NCBI GenBank assembly: GCA_013400115.1
Contig: VXBP01007098.1
Coordinates: 186,001-250,000 of the forward strand
Source of the DNA: Rhinopomastus cyanomelas
Lineage: Eukaryota; Chordata; Aves; Bucerotiformes; Rhinopomastidae
DNA length: 64,000 nt
Reading direction: 5' to 3'
Shown: piece after piece, positions 12,441 through 24,400 of the stretch
How positions within the stretch are numbered: position 1 is the first letter of the stretch
Layout: each line of letters starts with the position of its first letter
Position numbers and translations under genes: made by a program
The notes under the pieces: generated by a model
What the model was told of the DNA's origin: nothing
Seen by the model: only the letters and a program-made list of their open reading frames with translations
Databases searched by the model: none

Positions 12441-14424
12441 AGAACATCAGGAACAGAAAGCTATCAGGAGCAGTGGACTGCTTTCAAGAGCATCAGCTGG
12501 CAAGGCTTGAAAATGAACATGGGTCTGTCTCCCTCACAGCCTCCTGGAACCTCTCTTACCTCCCCAGATGTCAGCCCCAATGCTCCAGAACATCCCTGGC
12601 AAAACAACCAAGCTTTCCTGTGCAGTGAGTCACGGGATGAAGCACAATAGGGAACGCAAAGCAATGGATCAGGAAGTGCTTCATGTAAGATGGGGGGAGG
12701 AGGAAAGCAGGGCAAAAGTGAGCGGGAAGCGGAGAGAAAAGCATCAGGCAGTGAACAGAAACACTGACTCAGCCAGGGTGAAGAGAAGAGCCTGCACAGG
12801 GGTAATAACCAACAGAAGTGTAAATGCAGTGGAGTCACAGAGGACAGTGGCAAAGCAGTAATAAAATGGAATGAGGGCTCTGCAAGCTCTGGGTGAAGGC
12901 ATTTGGCACAGATGCAGGATGAGCACTTGCCAGAGTAGCAGGGCAGCCAGCTGGCCAGGCAGATCACTGGTTGGTGTGCAGGACCAAGCAGCTTCCTTGC
13001 TAGGCACTGCCCATAGCAAGGATGTGTATCTGTTCTGAATGCTTCCAAAAGTAGTGATTTCACTTCAGACATTGATGGGTCAGGAGCCAGAGAAAGAGAA
13101 CTGTACCCAACAAAGAAGCCAAAGCACCCCATGTGAAGGCACCTCTCCTTTACCTGCTGTGTTATTTATATATATATATATGTCCCCATTTGAAGGGACA
13201 GAAAACACTACTAAATTCAAACAGCACTTTGAACCAGTAACGTTTATGTGGATCCCACTTAGCCCCTTTGAGCTGGCACAGATGACAACACCAGAGGGTG
13301 CACAATGGAGGATTAGAAGACCCTTGCTGGTCCCAAAGCTCAGTCTCCCCAAGATGAATCCTCCAGATACAAAGGTGGGAACATTTCCTATGTCCAGGAC
13401 AAGCAATGACCCTTTAGCACCACTTGGTGTTGGTCAAGTGAGCAGCGAGCTAGACAGCATCATTCTGCCCAGCACTGCTGTGTCATCCTCCCTCCCCACA
13501 TCTGCCACATCGCTTGTGCCTGAGAGTTTTATCCACTTGGCATGTCTGATTTCCAACAGCCAGAGCTTCAGCCACAGCAAACCAGCGCTGCTTTGCTGAG
13601 ATCTGTGGGGCTCTGGAGCGATTCCAGCTCGCCCAGGACATGGCATTTGGAGTGCAGTCTGCCCAGAGGAAGGGCTGTCTTTGTTCCATACCTGTGTCCT
13701 GATTAGTACCCTCTGACCTGACCCCTGCCTTGGTCTCTAAGTGCAGCTGCAGTACAAACAACAGTGTTGTTGGGCTGGGCATCAGCAGTCACTCGGGGAT
13801 GCACACCAGTCTTCTGGACTTTGCCCTTTTGCTTTAAAACAAGTGCGTGTCAAGCAGAGATCACCCCAAACTGCAGCATCACTGCTACTGTGCTCATGCC
13901 CAGCCGCAGTCACCGAAGCATGGCCATCGTAAAGCACTGAGCCCACACGACTTCATTCCCACCATGGGAATAAGTGGCAGAGGAAACCCAAGGAAAGTAA
14001 CAGCTGTTAGAGATTAAAAGCAAAAATTATTACAGTCCAGAAAAACAAACTTGCAGAAGTAACTCTTTCTCATTCTTAGTTTTCTTCCTAAAATGCTCCT
14101 TCCAAGCCACAACTTGTAGAATTTTGGCAAGTGATTGCATTTGTGGACTTGAGTTTTACGTCCTCTTTGCTGCACCTTTTTTGTACCTGGTTTGTGCCAA
14201 GGTAGGTCCAGTGACACACAGTAAGCTGCTGTCAGCTAGCACCAGGACAGCTCAAGACCACGTCCTTTTGGATACCCCGAGGTGGTCATAGCTTTTACAC
14301 CCAGGTAGTGGCACAGCAAGAATCAGCAGCTGTATAAACCAAGGGGTCCTGCTGGCAGGAAGAGGTGAATGGTTTCAACTCACCCTCATTTGCCCCTACT
14401 GTGGTGCTAAGATTCATTTCACAG
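12441..14424. other. Unique sequence with a short (TA)n run
   Basis: About 2 kb. A run of TA units lies at about 13165-13181. The 222-codon frame at 12464-13132 (minus) is Ser/Leu/Pro/Cys-rich, has no domain I can identify, and overlaps an opposite-strand frame. I do not call it a gene. Confidence 0.45.
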
Positions 14425-14712
14425 AAGCACAGAATCATAGCATCATTAGGGATTGGAAGGGACCTCGAAAGATCATCCAGTCCAATCCCCCTGACACAGC
14501 AGGATCACCTACACCAGGTCACACAGAAACACAATCAGGCAGGTTTTAAACATCTGCAGAGAAGGAGACTCCACAACCCTCCCTGGGCAGCCTGGTCCAA
14601 TGCTCCATCACCATCACTGTGAAGAAGTTCCTTCTGATATAGAACCTCCTATGTTCCAGCTTGCACCCATTGCCTCTTGTCCTATCACTAGCTGACACTG
14701 AGAAGATCTCCC
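14425..14712 (-). mobile_element. CR1 LINE 3' fragment
   Basis: Complement of a young-type CR1 3' end: AGAATCATAGCATCATTAGG, GGATTGGAAGGGACCTCGAA, then counterparts of the ORF2 C-terminal region through CACCCATTGCCTCTTGTCCT and CTGACACTGAGAAGATCTCC. About 290 bp are preserved with scattered substitutions. Confidence 0.94.
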
Positions 14713-15779
14713 TCCTGGTTGTCCTCAGGGCACAGGCTGCTCCTCAGCAAATGTCAGCTCAACCCCAGCAAGGAATGTGCAGGTCTGTGAGAAAAGACCT
14801 GATCCTCTCACTGTTGTTTGGAGAGGGTGGGCTTTCCACAGTGCCAGAAGAGAAGAAAAGGATGGATGAGCCTGACCAGAGCCGTGCTTTAACGACAAAT
14901 CTGGCTCCTCATTGCTCTAGGTGAAGGTATTTGGAACTGGGAGTTGTGGTTCAAGCCCATCTCTAATTCCCTTGTGAATACGTGACACAATCTGACGAGT
15001 CTTTCAAGCTGAATGCCGGTCCAAGGGCTTTCATTTGGTGGCTTTTCTTTCCCGCTCACAGCTCCCTCTCATCTCTGCAGCTTTTCCCTGTGCAGTGCCA
15101 GAGTCATAAAGATCTTACTACGAAGGGGCCCCCCAGCCTTTATCTTGCGTATCACGACATCGTGATTCAAATGTTACAGCGCTGCGACACAAATGTAACA
15201 TCAATGTACATCCCATAACAGGCCCTAATGCAGCCCAGATTTGGCTCAGTGCTCCCTGGCTCAGATCTCCTTGGACCACACATTGTGTGCCACTGTTTGT
15301 GTTCAGCATGAAGGACACATCAGTGTGGAAATCTCATGAGAACAACAGCAGCACGGTCACATCAAGAGGAGTTAGCAGGAAGCTGCTCTGTATCTTTCCA
15401 GAAGACTTGCCAACGAGTGCATCTTGTACCTACCCCCTAGGCACTGCAGCTCTGATGGGAAATGCATCTGCTGCACCTCCAGGCCAGCCCAAGTGCACAA
15501 GGCAGCAGTGGCTGTGCCCACCCCATCACCACCGAGGGATGCTGGGGCTCGTGTGGGTAACCAGGTCATACCATTGGCCTCAGCGGTCTCTGGAAGTTCT
15601 CACAGGCTTAGCCTGAGCTGACCCTTCAGCAAACCCTGGGCTGGACCCATCTCTGCTGAGCAGCAGAAGGCATCTTGCAGACCAGCACCACCTTCCCAGG
15701 TGCCTAAGAGGCACCTTCTATTCACCCACCATCTGAACCCCTTTTCCAAATTGTGCAGGTTGCTGAATGGCCCTTTTGA
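14713..15779. other. Unique sequence, no gene recognised
   Basis: About 1 kb with no repeat and no supported exon. Confidence 0.5.
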
Positions 15780-15890
15780 CATAGAATCATAGAACCATTA
15801 GGGATTGGAAGGCACCTCGAAAGATCATCTAGTCCACCCCCCCTGCCCGAGCAGGACCACCTGAGTGAGCTGAGTCGTTCCCAGGTGAAT
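15780..15890 (-). mobile_element. Short CR1 LINE 3' end
   Basis: It begins with CATAGAATCATAGAACCATT and AGGGATTGGAAGGCACCTC, followed by the complement of the 3' UTR (CTAGTCCACCCCCCCTGCCC). CR1 similarity is lost near 15890, so only the 3' UTR and a few codons remain. Confidence 0.9.
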
Positions 15891-17603
15891 TCCTTCTTGT
15901 TCTTACCCCCTGTTGTTAATTCCTAGTAACAGGACCTCCTCCCACTCCTCGCATTCTCATGCACTGTTCATTTTACTGAGAGAAAAACTCATTCTGTGCA
16001 AAACAGCACAAAGACAAGATGAACATCAGGTCTACATTAATATTTAAATCAACGAGTATTACAGAGCAAGGAAATAAATTAAAAAACACAACAACAAACC
16101 CTCCAAACCATCTTGATCACAGCTGCTATGAAAGCTACTCAGCAGTGCTGGAGAGCTTCCTCCCCTCCAGTATTGATCGCTGGAAACATTCCCTGCTCAT
16201 GACATTCAGTTTTGAAAGGCAAGATGCTTGGAAAATACAATAGACTGGACTTTTTTTCGTGCTTTTCTTCCTCCCCCTTTTGGGATCAATGAAGTTGGGC
16301 AGATTTGTTTGAATTTTCCTCTGTTAGACAGCTTGAAGTGCGAGGTGCAGCTGCACACTGCAGCGTGAGGTTTGTTCCCTGCACAGGTAGTGCTTGGCCA
16401 GTACTACTAAGAGAAATCTAGGACAACCACATGTTTGTCCTGTGGCTTTGAGATGACACTCTATGTGGTTTCCTCCATCTGACAAGAGAAGCAAACCCTG
16501 TGTTTGAGCAAAAACACGCTGAATCAGGGAGACATGTTTTTGTTATGAATAAGAAACTGCTTTGTGGAAACACAGCCTGGAGACCCTCACTCCCTCTAGG
16601 AGTTTCTTGCATACTACGCGCTTGCGTAACTCCTTCTCTCAAAACATCGTGTGTGTCATCCCGAAGCTCTCAGAAGCTTTGAGGCAAACACGGGCTTTCT
16701 AATGTTGGGTTTGCAAACATCAGGCAAAGCTGGCTGCTTGGGATGGGTTTCACACAAAATTGGATGAAGCAGAATTTATCTGATGTGTTATTGGCAGAAT
16801 CACTAAATACACTTTACTCAAAGCCTACAGTCCATGTGGTAAGTTTATTGCCTGTGTATAAACATGAGGTTCCCTCGCAAAAAATACAGAGTGAGACCCA
16901 CAAAGTGAAAGATCACACACGCCAGTGAATAACACTTTTTGGGCTTGGGATGCTGGAGAGGAAGAACTTTGTGGACAAAAACTCAGGAAACCACTCAGTT
17001 ACGTTGCCTGGAACACCGCACAAGGCAACTGCCTGCTGTACTGGCAATAAGGGCAGAAGAGGAGATTTGTGGGCCACCAAGAACATATGGTATGTCATTT
17101 AGGATTTGGGCTTGCCAAATATTTCTGGATGTATGCAATTGCCTGTGGAGAGTGAAGAGACATCCAAGTGTTCACGGCCAATTCCACCTGCTGGGTGTCC
17201 TCTACATTTCATGTTGTGCCTGTGACATGTGTTACCTCTTCCACAGCGTTAGGTCCTCTTGCCCGTGGCTTGATTTCTTAGCAAAATTTTAACTTGTCAC
17301 CTCAGTGGAACAGAAATTCTCTTCTCCAGGGACTGGTCTCTAAACACGTTAACTTACTAGTGGAGGTGTTCCTCTTGTTAGCTCAGCTATACAGATGCAG
17401 ATGTTTCAGCTCCTTCCTCACGCCCCAACTAGAAGACCAGCAGAGTCACAGACAAATTTGTTGTCTCGAGTGAGGGCTGAAATCACCAGCTCCGGGGTGG
17501 ATGTTACCTTCAGTGTCGTCTGTGCCACTCTCTGTAATGTGAGCAAAACCCTTGACTGGGGCATGCCTCAGGGCAAGCAATGGCCCTTTCTGGTCAAGAA
17601 ATG
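15891..17603. other. Unique sequence, no gene recognised
   Basis: About 1.7 kb with short frames only. An AT-rich stretch lies at 16010-16100. No repeat is seen. Confidence 0.5.
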
Positions 17604-17656
17604 AAGAATCAAGGAATGACACAATAGTAGGGGTTAGAAGAGACCTCTGAAGATCA
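17604..17656 (-). mobile_element. Left part of an older CR1 split by a younger CR1
   Basis: The sequence AGTAGGGGTTAGAAGAGACC then TCTGAAGATCA is the complement of an older CR1 3' end, the same variant as at 12283. It stops abruptly at the younger insert. Its expected continuation (ATCTAGTCCAAG) reappears at 17947, beyond the insert. Confidence 0.82.
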
Positions 17657-17945
17657 CAGAATCATAGAATATTAAGGATTGGAGGGGACCTCAAGAGATC
17701 ATCTAGTCCAATCCCCCTACCACAGCAAGATCCCCCAGATTAAGTCACACAGAAACATGTCCAGGCGGGTTTTAAATGTCTCCAGAGAAGGAGACTCTAC
17801 AACCCCCCAGGGCAGCCCCTTCCAGTGCTCTGACACCTTCACCATGAAGAAGTTTCGTCTCATATTGATGTGGAGCATCGTCTGTTCCAGCTTATACCCA
17901 TTCCCCCTTGTTCTATCATTAGATGACACTGAGAAGAGCCTGGCT
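17657..17945 (-). mobile_element. CR1 LINE inserted into an older CR1
   Basis: Complement of a young-type CR1 3' end of about 290 bp. It starts CAGAATCATAGAATATTAAG and runs through the 3' UTR into the end of ORF2. The minus strand reads a 70-codon frame whose C-terminus has the CR1 signature (RTRGNGYKLE, NMRRNFF, EHWKGLPWGVVESPSLE, FKTRLDMFLCDL). It interrupts the older copy at 17604-17656 / 17946-17970. Confidence 0.93.
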
Positions 17946-17970
17946 CATCTAGTCCAAGCGGAGGCTCTCT
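17946..17970 (-). mobile_element. Right part of the split older CR1
   Basis: CATCTAGTCCAAGCGGAGG resumes the older CR1 exactly where the left part stopped. The older similarity soon fades. Confidence 0.7.
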
Positions 17971-18950
17971 ATTTCTGTTCTTCATAGCCAAATGCCTTTG
18001 CCCATTTTTCAGGTGTGGGCTTTCAACAAGCTCCTGTGTCAATGAGAAGTATGTATATGACATTCTTTGAGTTTTTTAAGTCTCCTGCCAAGCTTAGGTT
18101 CTGCTGGCCTCCTTTTCCCTCTGTCAGAAAGATTAATCTCTCTTCCTGCAACCCTATGAGGACCAACACTCATTTTCCACAACAACCTCAGCCCCAGCTG
18201 GGATTTACCATCTATCTGAGCAACTGGGAGACTCACTAGCTCAAAAGTAATTATTTTGAGCTGCACAAAAAATGAAAAGCTTCCATTTTCTGAGAAAATT
18301 AAAGAGGCAAAGCTGGCTTTAGCCTATGGGCGACGTTATGGATCCACTGAATGTTATGGAAACTCTTAAAGGAAAGCATTGTTTCCATCCAGAAACTCAA
18401 ATGTCTCCTTTCAAAAAGACCAGAGGGAAATTTCTTCCATAAAGAATATGTTGAGATTAATTGACTTCAAGTTTAGTCTTGGCTCCAGACCCCACCTCCC
18501 TGCACAACTGCCCCCACAGCGATTTTCCTGTCATCTGTCATCTTCTGCCACCTCCAGCTCCTGGTCATGCGATCCACACTGGAGAATGCACTGAAGGGAG
18601 GCTGCATTATCAGGGTGGAGACACACATATGTTTTGCTGTAGTTCTCTCCCCAGCTCCAAGATTTACTGCTCACATCCAACCCTAGGCGCTCTCTGAGAG
18701 CTCCCCAGGCTAAGTCCACTACAGTGGACTGGGCAACTCTCAGTCTGTGCCACCACGCCAGTTCCCCATCCTGTTTGCCCACCAGAATGAGGCTGCAGGT
18801 GCCTGACACAGGGAGCAGGTGTGGAAGCAGGTATGGGCTCTGCAACCCAGTGAGCGATGAGGGTCTTCCTTGCAACGCTCAAGCCCGCGTGCTGGAGAAC
18901 TGGGCCATCTGTGGATTTTGGCACATATTGAGTTCAGGCCTCAGTTCCTT
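17971..18950. other. Unique sequence, no gene recognised
   Basis: About 1 kb with no repeat and no frame of recognised function. Confidence 0.5.
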
Positions 18951-19245
18951 GCTGCAGGGAGATTTTTATCTAACCCAGTGCAATAAATAACTGTCAGATT
19001 AAGCACAGCCATGCAAATGTTACTGTAGTCGCGTTTCAAAAGCTCCCTTTTATGTGGGCATCCTCTGAAACAAGGCAACTCTTCCCCAGCCTTCAGTTAC
19101 GCTCAGTCCTGCTCTAATCACCCCGTTTTGGATGTGCAGCTTGCTGTGAGAGACAAATGACTGGAGCTGTTAAACTCCATCTCCTTGTGAGTGCTAATAT
19201 CATAATGGCTATTACATTACTGACGGGACGACCGTTTGCCAGGGA
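18951..19245. promoter_or_regulatory. Candidate conserved non-coding block
   Basis: AT-rich, non-repetitive DNA with several homeodomain- and POU-like words, including an ATGCAAAT octamer at 19011-19018 and a TCATAATGGCTATTACATTA stretch near 19200. It has no open frame of note. Conservation cannot be seen from one genome, so this is a suggestion only. Confidence 0.22.
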
Positions 19246-21289
19246 CTGAGGTCTGGGCAAGGACAGCTGCTCTCTGGCAGCACCCCGCACCCAGTACCTG
19301 CAGCTCAGCCAAAGCCACCTTTGAAGCAGCTCTGCAGATTTACAAACCAGGGCTTTCAGGTGCTTGTGCCATGCCATGATGGAGGGGAGCCCTGGGAAGA
19401 GCTGGGTGGCCACCACATCTGGAACAGCCCCTTGGTTCCCGTAGTGGAGTCACAGCGGAGCTGGCAGGAAAAGCCAAGAAGAGAGATGCAGACCCCCGTG
19501 CTCTCCACGACGAATCCATCACCACCCTGGGAGGGCTCGGGCACAGCCCGTGACGAGGGCTGGGGAGCCAGGCTGAATTGGACATGCTGCAGATACAGTG
19601 GTGTGTTTCAGTGCCTCCTGAATCACATTTTGTGCAGTGGCTGCTACCCTGTGAATGCAGATTGCACAGGAACTGCCCAACCCTGGGGTCCCCGTGCCAG
19701 CAGAGTGAGAGCGTTGGCAGACACCCAGGGGCACCTCCAGACTGCGCGTGCAAAGTTGCCGAAGGGATCGGGACACCTAGCCTCCGTTAGATCCCTTTCA
19801 GTTGTCTCTGAAAAGGTCTGCTTTCTGAAAATGAGGCCTTCTGTATGGGCAAGGTGTTAGCAGGAATATCTGAGCAAGAATAAATACATTCTGCCAGGAA
19901 CTGTGGATTAAAATGATAACTGGAAGTGATATATGGAAGCGCGCGTGACACGTATCTGCTTGCTCACCTGCTCTGCATTAACACATTCATCCACTGAGGC
20001 TCAGTTAGGAAAGAGAAGCAAGATAAAATGCTTTTCAAACCTTTCTGCCAACCCCCTGCCTGAGACTCAGACACTGCCTGAATCGAAGTGCAGATCACAG
20101 TCTAGCTGGAATAAACCAGGGGCTGCCGCTGCGGTGGGTGTGTGCGTCATCCCCAGACACACTGCATCCCACCGGGCACTGAGCACACCCTCGCAGCACC
20201 TGAGCCCCTTCTGCTCCTGCTCCCACCACTCAGTGCCAGACGAGCTACAGAACACACAATGTGCATTCATCTTGGGTTCACCACGGGGGCTCATATATTT
20301 AATCTGACTGAGGAAGTCCTTGGCCTCTGGCTGTCAGGAGTGTCAAGGTTGCTGCTGCCACAGAGATGGATGCAGGTGAGCTATCTGCATGATGGGGATG
20401 AATAAATAAAATCGTTGCAATCTAGCATCCCTAAAATGAAGAGAAATAACATACAGGCTAAATTTTATGGAGGTCACAGCTTTGCTACAAGGCTGTCTCC
20501 AGAATGGCTGGGTGGACCTTAGCAAGCGTTCAATGAGGTTTGGAAAAGAACCAATTCCTTTTTGGCGCACCGTAAGCTGTGCTGATGTGTATCTGGCCGT
20601 GGCTAATCTTCCCATGATGGCAGTTGACAGGGCTGCAAATGCATTGACCACTATCAGGTTTCACTTGTGAACTACCCCAAGGCAGAGTCTAACAGCTACA
20701 CTTATTCACACACTAAAGGCAAATCTGCTGTGCGCCTGACTTTGTGGCAGGAAGTAGTTTTGTGTTTGAAAAGAGCAATACACCACGCTTCTTTAGAAAG
20801 AGGACAGTTCGTACCCACGAGGTAGGAGAGGATGCAAATGCTTGGGAAAACAGATGGATAGATAATGGCTAAAGATGATAGCAGGGATTAAAGATGAAAG
20901 GTATGAAAATTACTAATTAGATCATTTCCTCAACAAAAGGCATCAGCATGTACGAATACGGGGAGTGTATGGAGGTGATGTGTCCCAGGAAGGGATTAGG
21001 GCTTGGCTGTGTCAGTACTACGAACGCCTCTCTTTGTGAAGCAGCTTCAGACCTCCCAAGGAAGGAGCTGTGCAGTGAGAAATGGCATTCGGCGATTGCG
21101 AGGTTGTTCATACCTCAGGGTCACCACTGTCACTCCCCTCTCAGTACTGTCATGAAAACTGATGTTGGTAAAATTCAATCACATAAATAGTGAGGGAGCT
21201 TGCTCAACATACACAGTGCACGTTGGAGAGCCTCGGATGGGGAAAAGCCTGGGTTAACAATTTCGCTTTAGACGATGTGGGCTGTGAAC
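19246..21289. other. Unique sequence, no gene recognised
   Basis: About 2 kb. The 179-codon frame at 19321-19860 (plus) is overlapped antiparallel by a 137-codon frame. Neither shows a known domain or a repetitive origin. Confidence 0.45.
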
Positions 21290-21400
21290 ATAGAATCATA
21301 GAATCATTAGGGATTGGCAGGGACCTCAAAAGATCATCTAGTCCGATCCCCCTGCCATGGCAGGATCACCTAGACCAACTCAGCCATGTCACTCAGCCAC
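21290..21400 (-). mobile_element. Short CR1 LINE 3' end
   Basis: CATAGAATCATAGAATCATT followed by AGGGATTGGCAGGGACCTCA, CTAGTCCGATCCCCCTGCCA and GGATCACCTAGACCAACTCA. CR1 similarity ends near 21400. Confidence 0.92.
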
Positions 21401-24400
21401 GGGTGTGCATCATTGGCATGAATATGATGGGATGATCTCCTGTTAGAGATCTCCTCGCTGTGCTCCCAACATCTTCTCCTGGTCCTTGTTTTTCTGCTGG
21501 CACAATTTCCATCTCCTGTTTTCCTGAGTCACCACACATTTGACTGAGACACACAGGTCAGATCCTGCTGTGGCTACACCAAGCCCAGTACTGTTGGAGT
21601 AAACAGGCTGCAGAGGGGATTTGCAGCCCAAGGCTGGAGAAAGCCCCAGGTCTGTCTGGAATCAGAGAGAGTCACAAAATTTCAGCTAATTAAAATTGAA
21701 AAATAGTTGACAATTTGACAGATACTGACACATGAGTCTCAGACCAGCAACTCATTCTCAGTGATTTGTGTGTCTGCATGCAGGGGCTGCATTCTCCATG
21801 TAACATGCTAACCAGGAAATCTGATTAAGTGAATGATGGTAATTGAGTCTGAAAACTTAAAGCCTTTATCAACAAACCTCAAGTATTTCTCACTGCTCAA
21901 AGGCAACACACAGACACCTATAGACTGCTAGTAATATTTTAACCCTACTCTCTGTACTGAAAGGGGCTACAAAAAGCTTTTCCTCTTAGTCTGTGTATGC
22001 TACCAGAACCAAGCCACTTGGATCAGCCAAACAAGTTTTACTGGAATTCAAAGTCATAACATTGTGTAACACGAAAGTCAGAGGCTGTCGACCAAATTTC
22101 CACTCATGAAAACTTTAGCTGCTGACTGAAATCAGGCAAGAAGTTGGTCTTCTATAAACAACTGGACAGAGGAGAAACTACTGCCAGGTTGTTGCTGTGG
22201 ATGTGGGTGCAAATGGCTTTCGTGAATCTGAGGCTTTCTTGTCCCATTGTGAAATGGGAGCCTCTGTTGGGGACCCTCATGGCAAGTTGAGCTGCATCAC
22301 AGTCTGTGATACGAACACAAGGACACGCACAGGCTCGGAACAGGGAGTGAGATCTGAAGTGTTTGGCTGGTCAGCTCCAAATCTGGTGATCTTTGGCTTC
22401 TCTTCACCACTGCCTGCAGTAAAGCAGAGTCCAAAATTCAGCCCCCAGTCTCACTCCCTCAGCTAAGCTGCCAGCGACCTCTGCTCAGAACCTGCCAAGA
22501 TTTTGTCGCACTTCCCAGAAAAGGAAGCAAATGGCCGAGAAAAGGTATTTTAATAACCACACCAGTTTAAAATCTCAAAAGTGCTCTTTGTGCCATTAAA
22601 AGACTGGCTGCCATGTTAGCAGAAGACACTGCAAAAAAATTCCACGTCATCTGCATCCCTCCTTCAGAGATGCCCAGTGTCGACACCCAGACGACACACA
22701 GTGCTCAGAACGAGAGGGCGGTGTGTGTCAGAGCCAGTGCCCCGCAGCAAGCGGCGCAGAGAGAACGGCAACCTCCACACAGGTCTGCAAACCAGACACT
22801 GAATGAGCTCTGCCTGTTCATGACAGCCCTTCTTCTGGCAACACAAGGCCTTTAGGTGGACACGTCTGTATATCAGAGCAGTTCTACTTGATATGTAAAA
22901 CTATTTACAGGGTGATGGCACAATTTATGACGGGTACGTTCAGCTGTCAGCGTGCGTAAACCGGTATTGATTAAAACACTATTGAAAGTTCACTGCAGAG
23001 CTGCGATTTTACCCCTGGGGGTTAGCAGCCATTTGAGGGGCATTGGTGGCTCTGGGCGCAGTCAAGGACCATTAACCCCACTTTGTCATTAGTCCCCAGA
23101 AAATGTCCTGTGCCAAGGTCGTTATTGCTGTTATAAGCTCTAAATGAAAACAGAAATGTATGGATTTGGGGTTATAAGTGATGCAGACACAATTGCTGTG
23201 TACAAAGCACGACCCAAGCATTAGAGCCTGTCCTGCACAGGAGGCTCTCAGGTTTCCTTGAACCACTTCTCAACATTTCCCTTTTGCCTTTAATTAACTG
23301 CTCGCTTCATCCTCGCTTCTCCGTTTATGTCATGTCCAAGTGAAAGGAGCATTTGTTAACAGCAGCTAGCAACTACAAAAATATCCTACAATATTGAGGA
23401 TGAGGTCTAACTTCAGCATCCTTTTGAAAGCAAGATCTGCTGGAAGTTCCTTAGTTTATGTCTTTTCTGTTGCCCACATCCTCTGCTCGCTTCACATCAC
23501 AGAGAGGTGTTTATTTTGCCAGAAGGAAGGACAGGCTAGTCACAGCCTGCTAGCAAAATACGCACCTCTTCAGCAGGGAAGGCTAAGTTTAAGAAATAAT
23601 GGATGTGTTTTACAAGGCAGGATATAAGCAAACAAACAGAAAGAGTATTCAGAACCAATTGGAAATAGTAAAGAGGAGGCAGCAGATGCCACAGCATTCT
23701 TAGCAGATTGTCCCAAGAGAAAAGGTGGAGCTCACACCCAGAGCTGTGTGCACGGCTGTGTTGCTGTGCACAGCTACCGTGGAGGACGTTTAACGCGGGC
23801 ACAGGAATAACACTCCGTGGAGGTGTCATGAGTCACAGCAGAGCTGGAGCTCCATTCAGACTTCAGACAAGTTGGCACCTAAGTCTCTTTGCTAGGGCTT
23901 GCAAACAAACACTGACTGCGGAGCAGAATCACCAGTTATCTCTGCTTCACATTTTCTTCAAGGCATTACAGAGTTTAGGAAAATTTAGAGCTTCTGATTT
24001 AGGTTCACAAGTCAAAAGATCTTACTCTTTATAAAGATCAGGATGAGAGTTCAATGTTTATATTTAATATTTCATGTTTAGTTTACACAGGAGAGGAACT
24101 GGATCCTTTACTTCAGATTGCGTGCACGTACCATCAAGATGTGCCCTGGTGTTTGCAGAGGGACAGAGGCAGCTATTCACCATAAATATCTGCTTGTCCT
24201 GCTTGCCCAGCTGTTTATATTTGCATTGCTGTGAGCAGCTGGAAAGGCTGCTGCTTTCCAGGATCGAGTGCCTGACTTCCTCAGGTGCTTCCCTGCTCGG
24301 AAAAATTATTATCAACAATCCTTGGCAAATTAGAAGGGAACACCAAGGGAGAAAAGAGAGCTGCTGTTCAAAGGGGGGTCTCCTGGGATGCTGTTAATTC

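Noticed and set aside
12464..13132. 222-codon minus-strand open frame
   Set aside because: Low-information Ser/Leu/Pro/Cys composition, an opposite-strand overlap and no recognisable motif.
19321..19860. 179-codon plus-strand open frame
   Set aside because: Overlapped antiparallel by a 137-codon frame, with no recognised domain or splice context.
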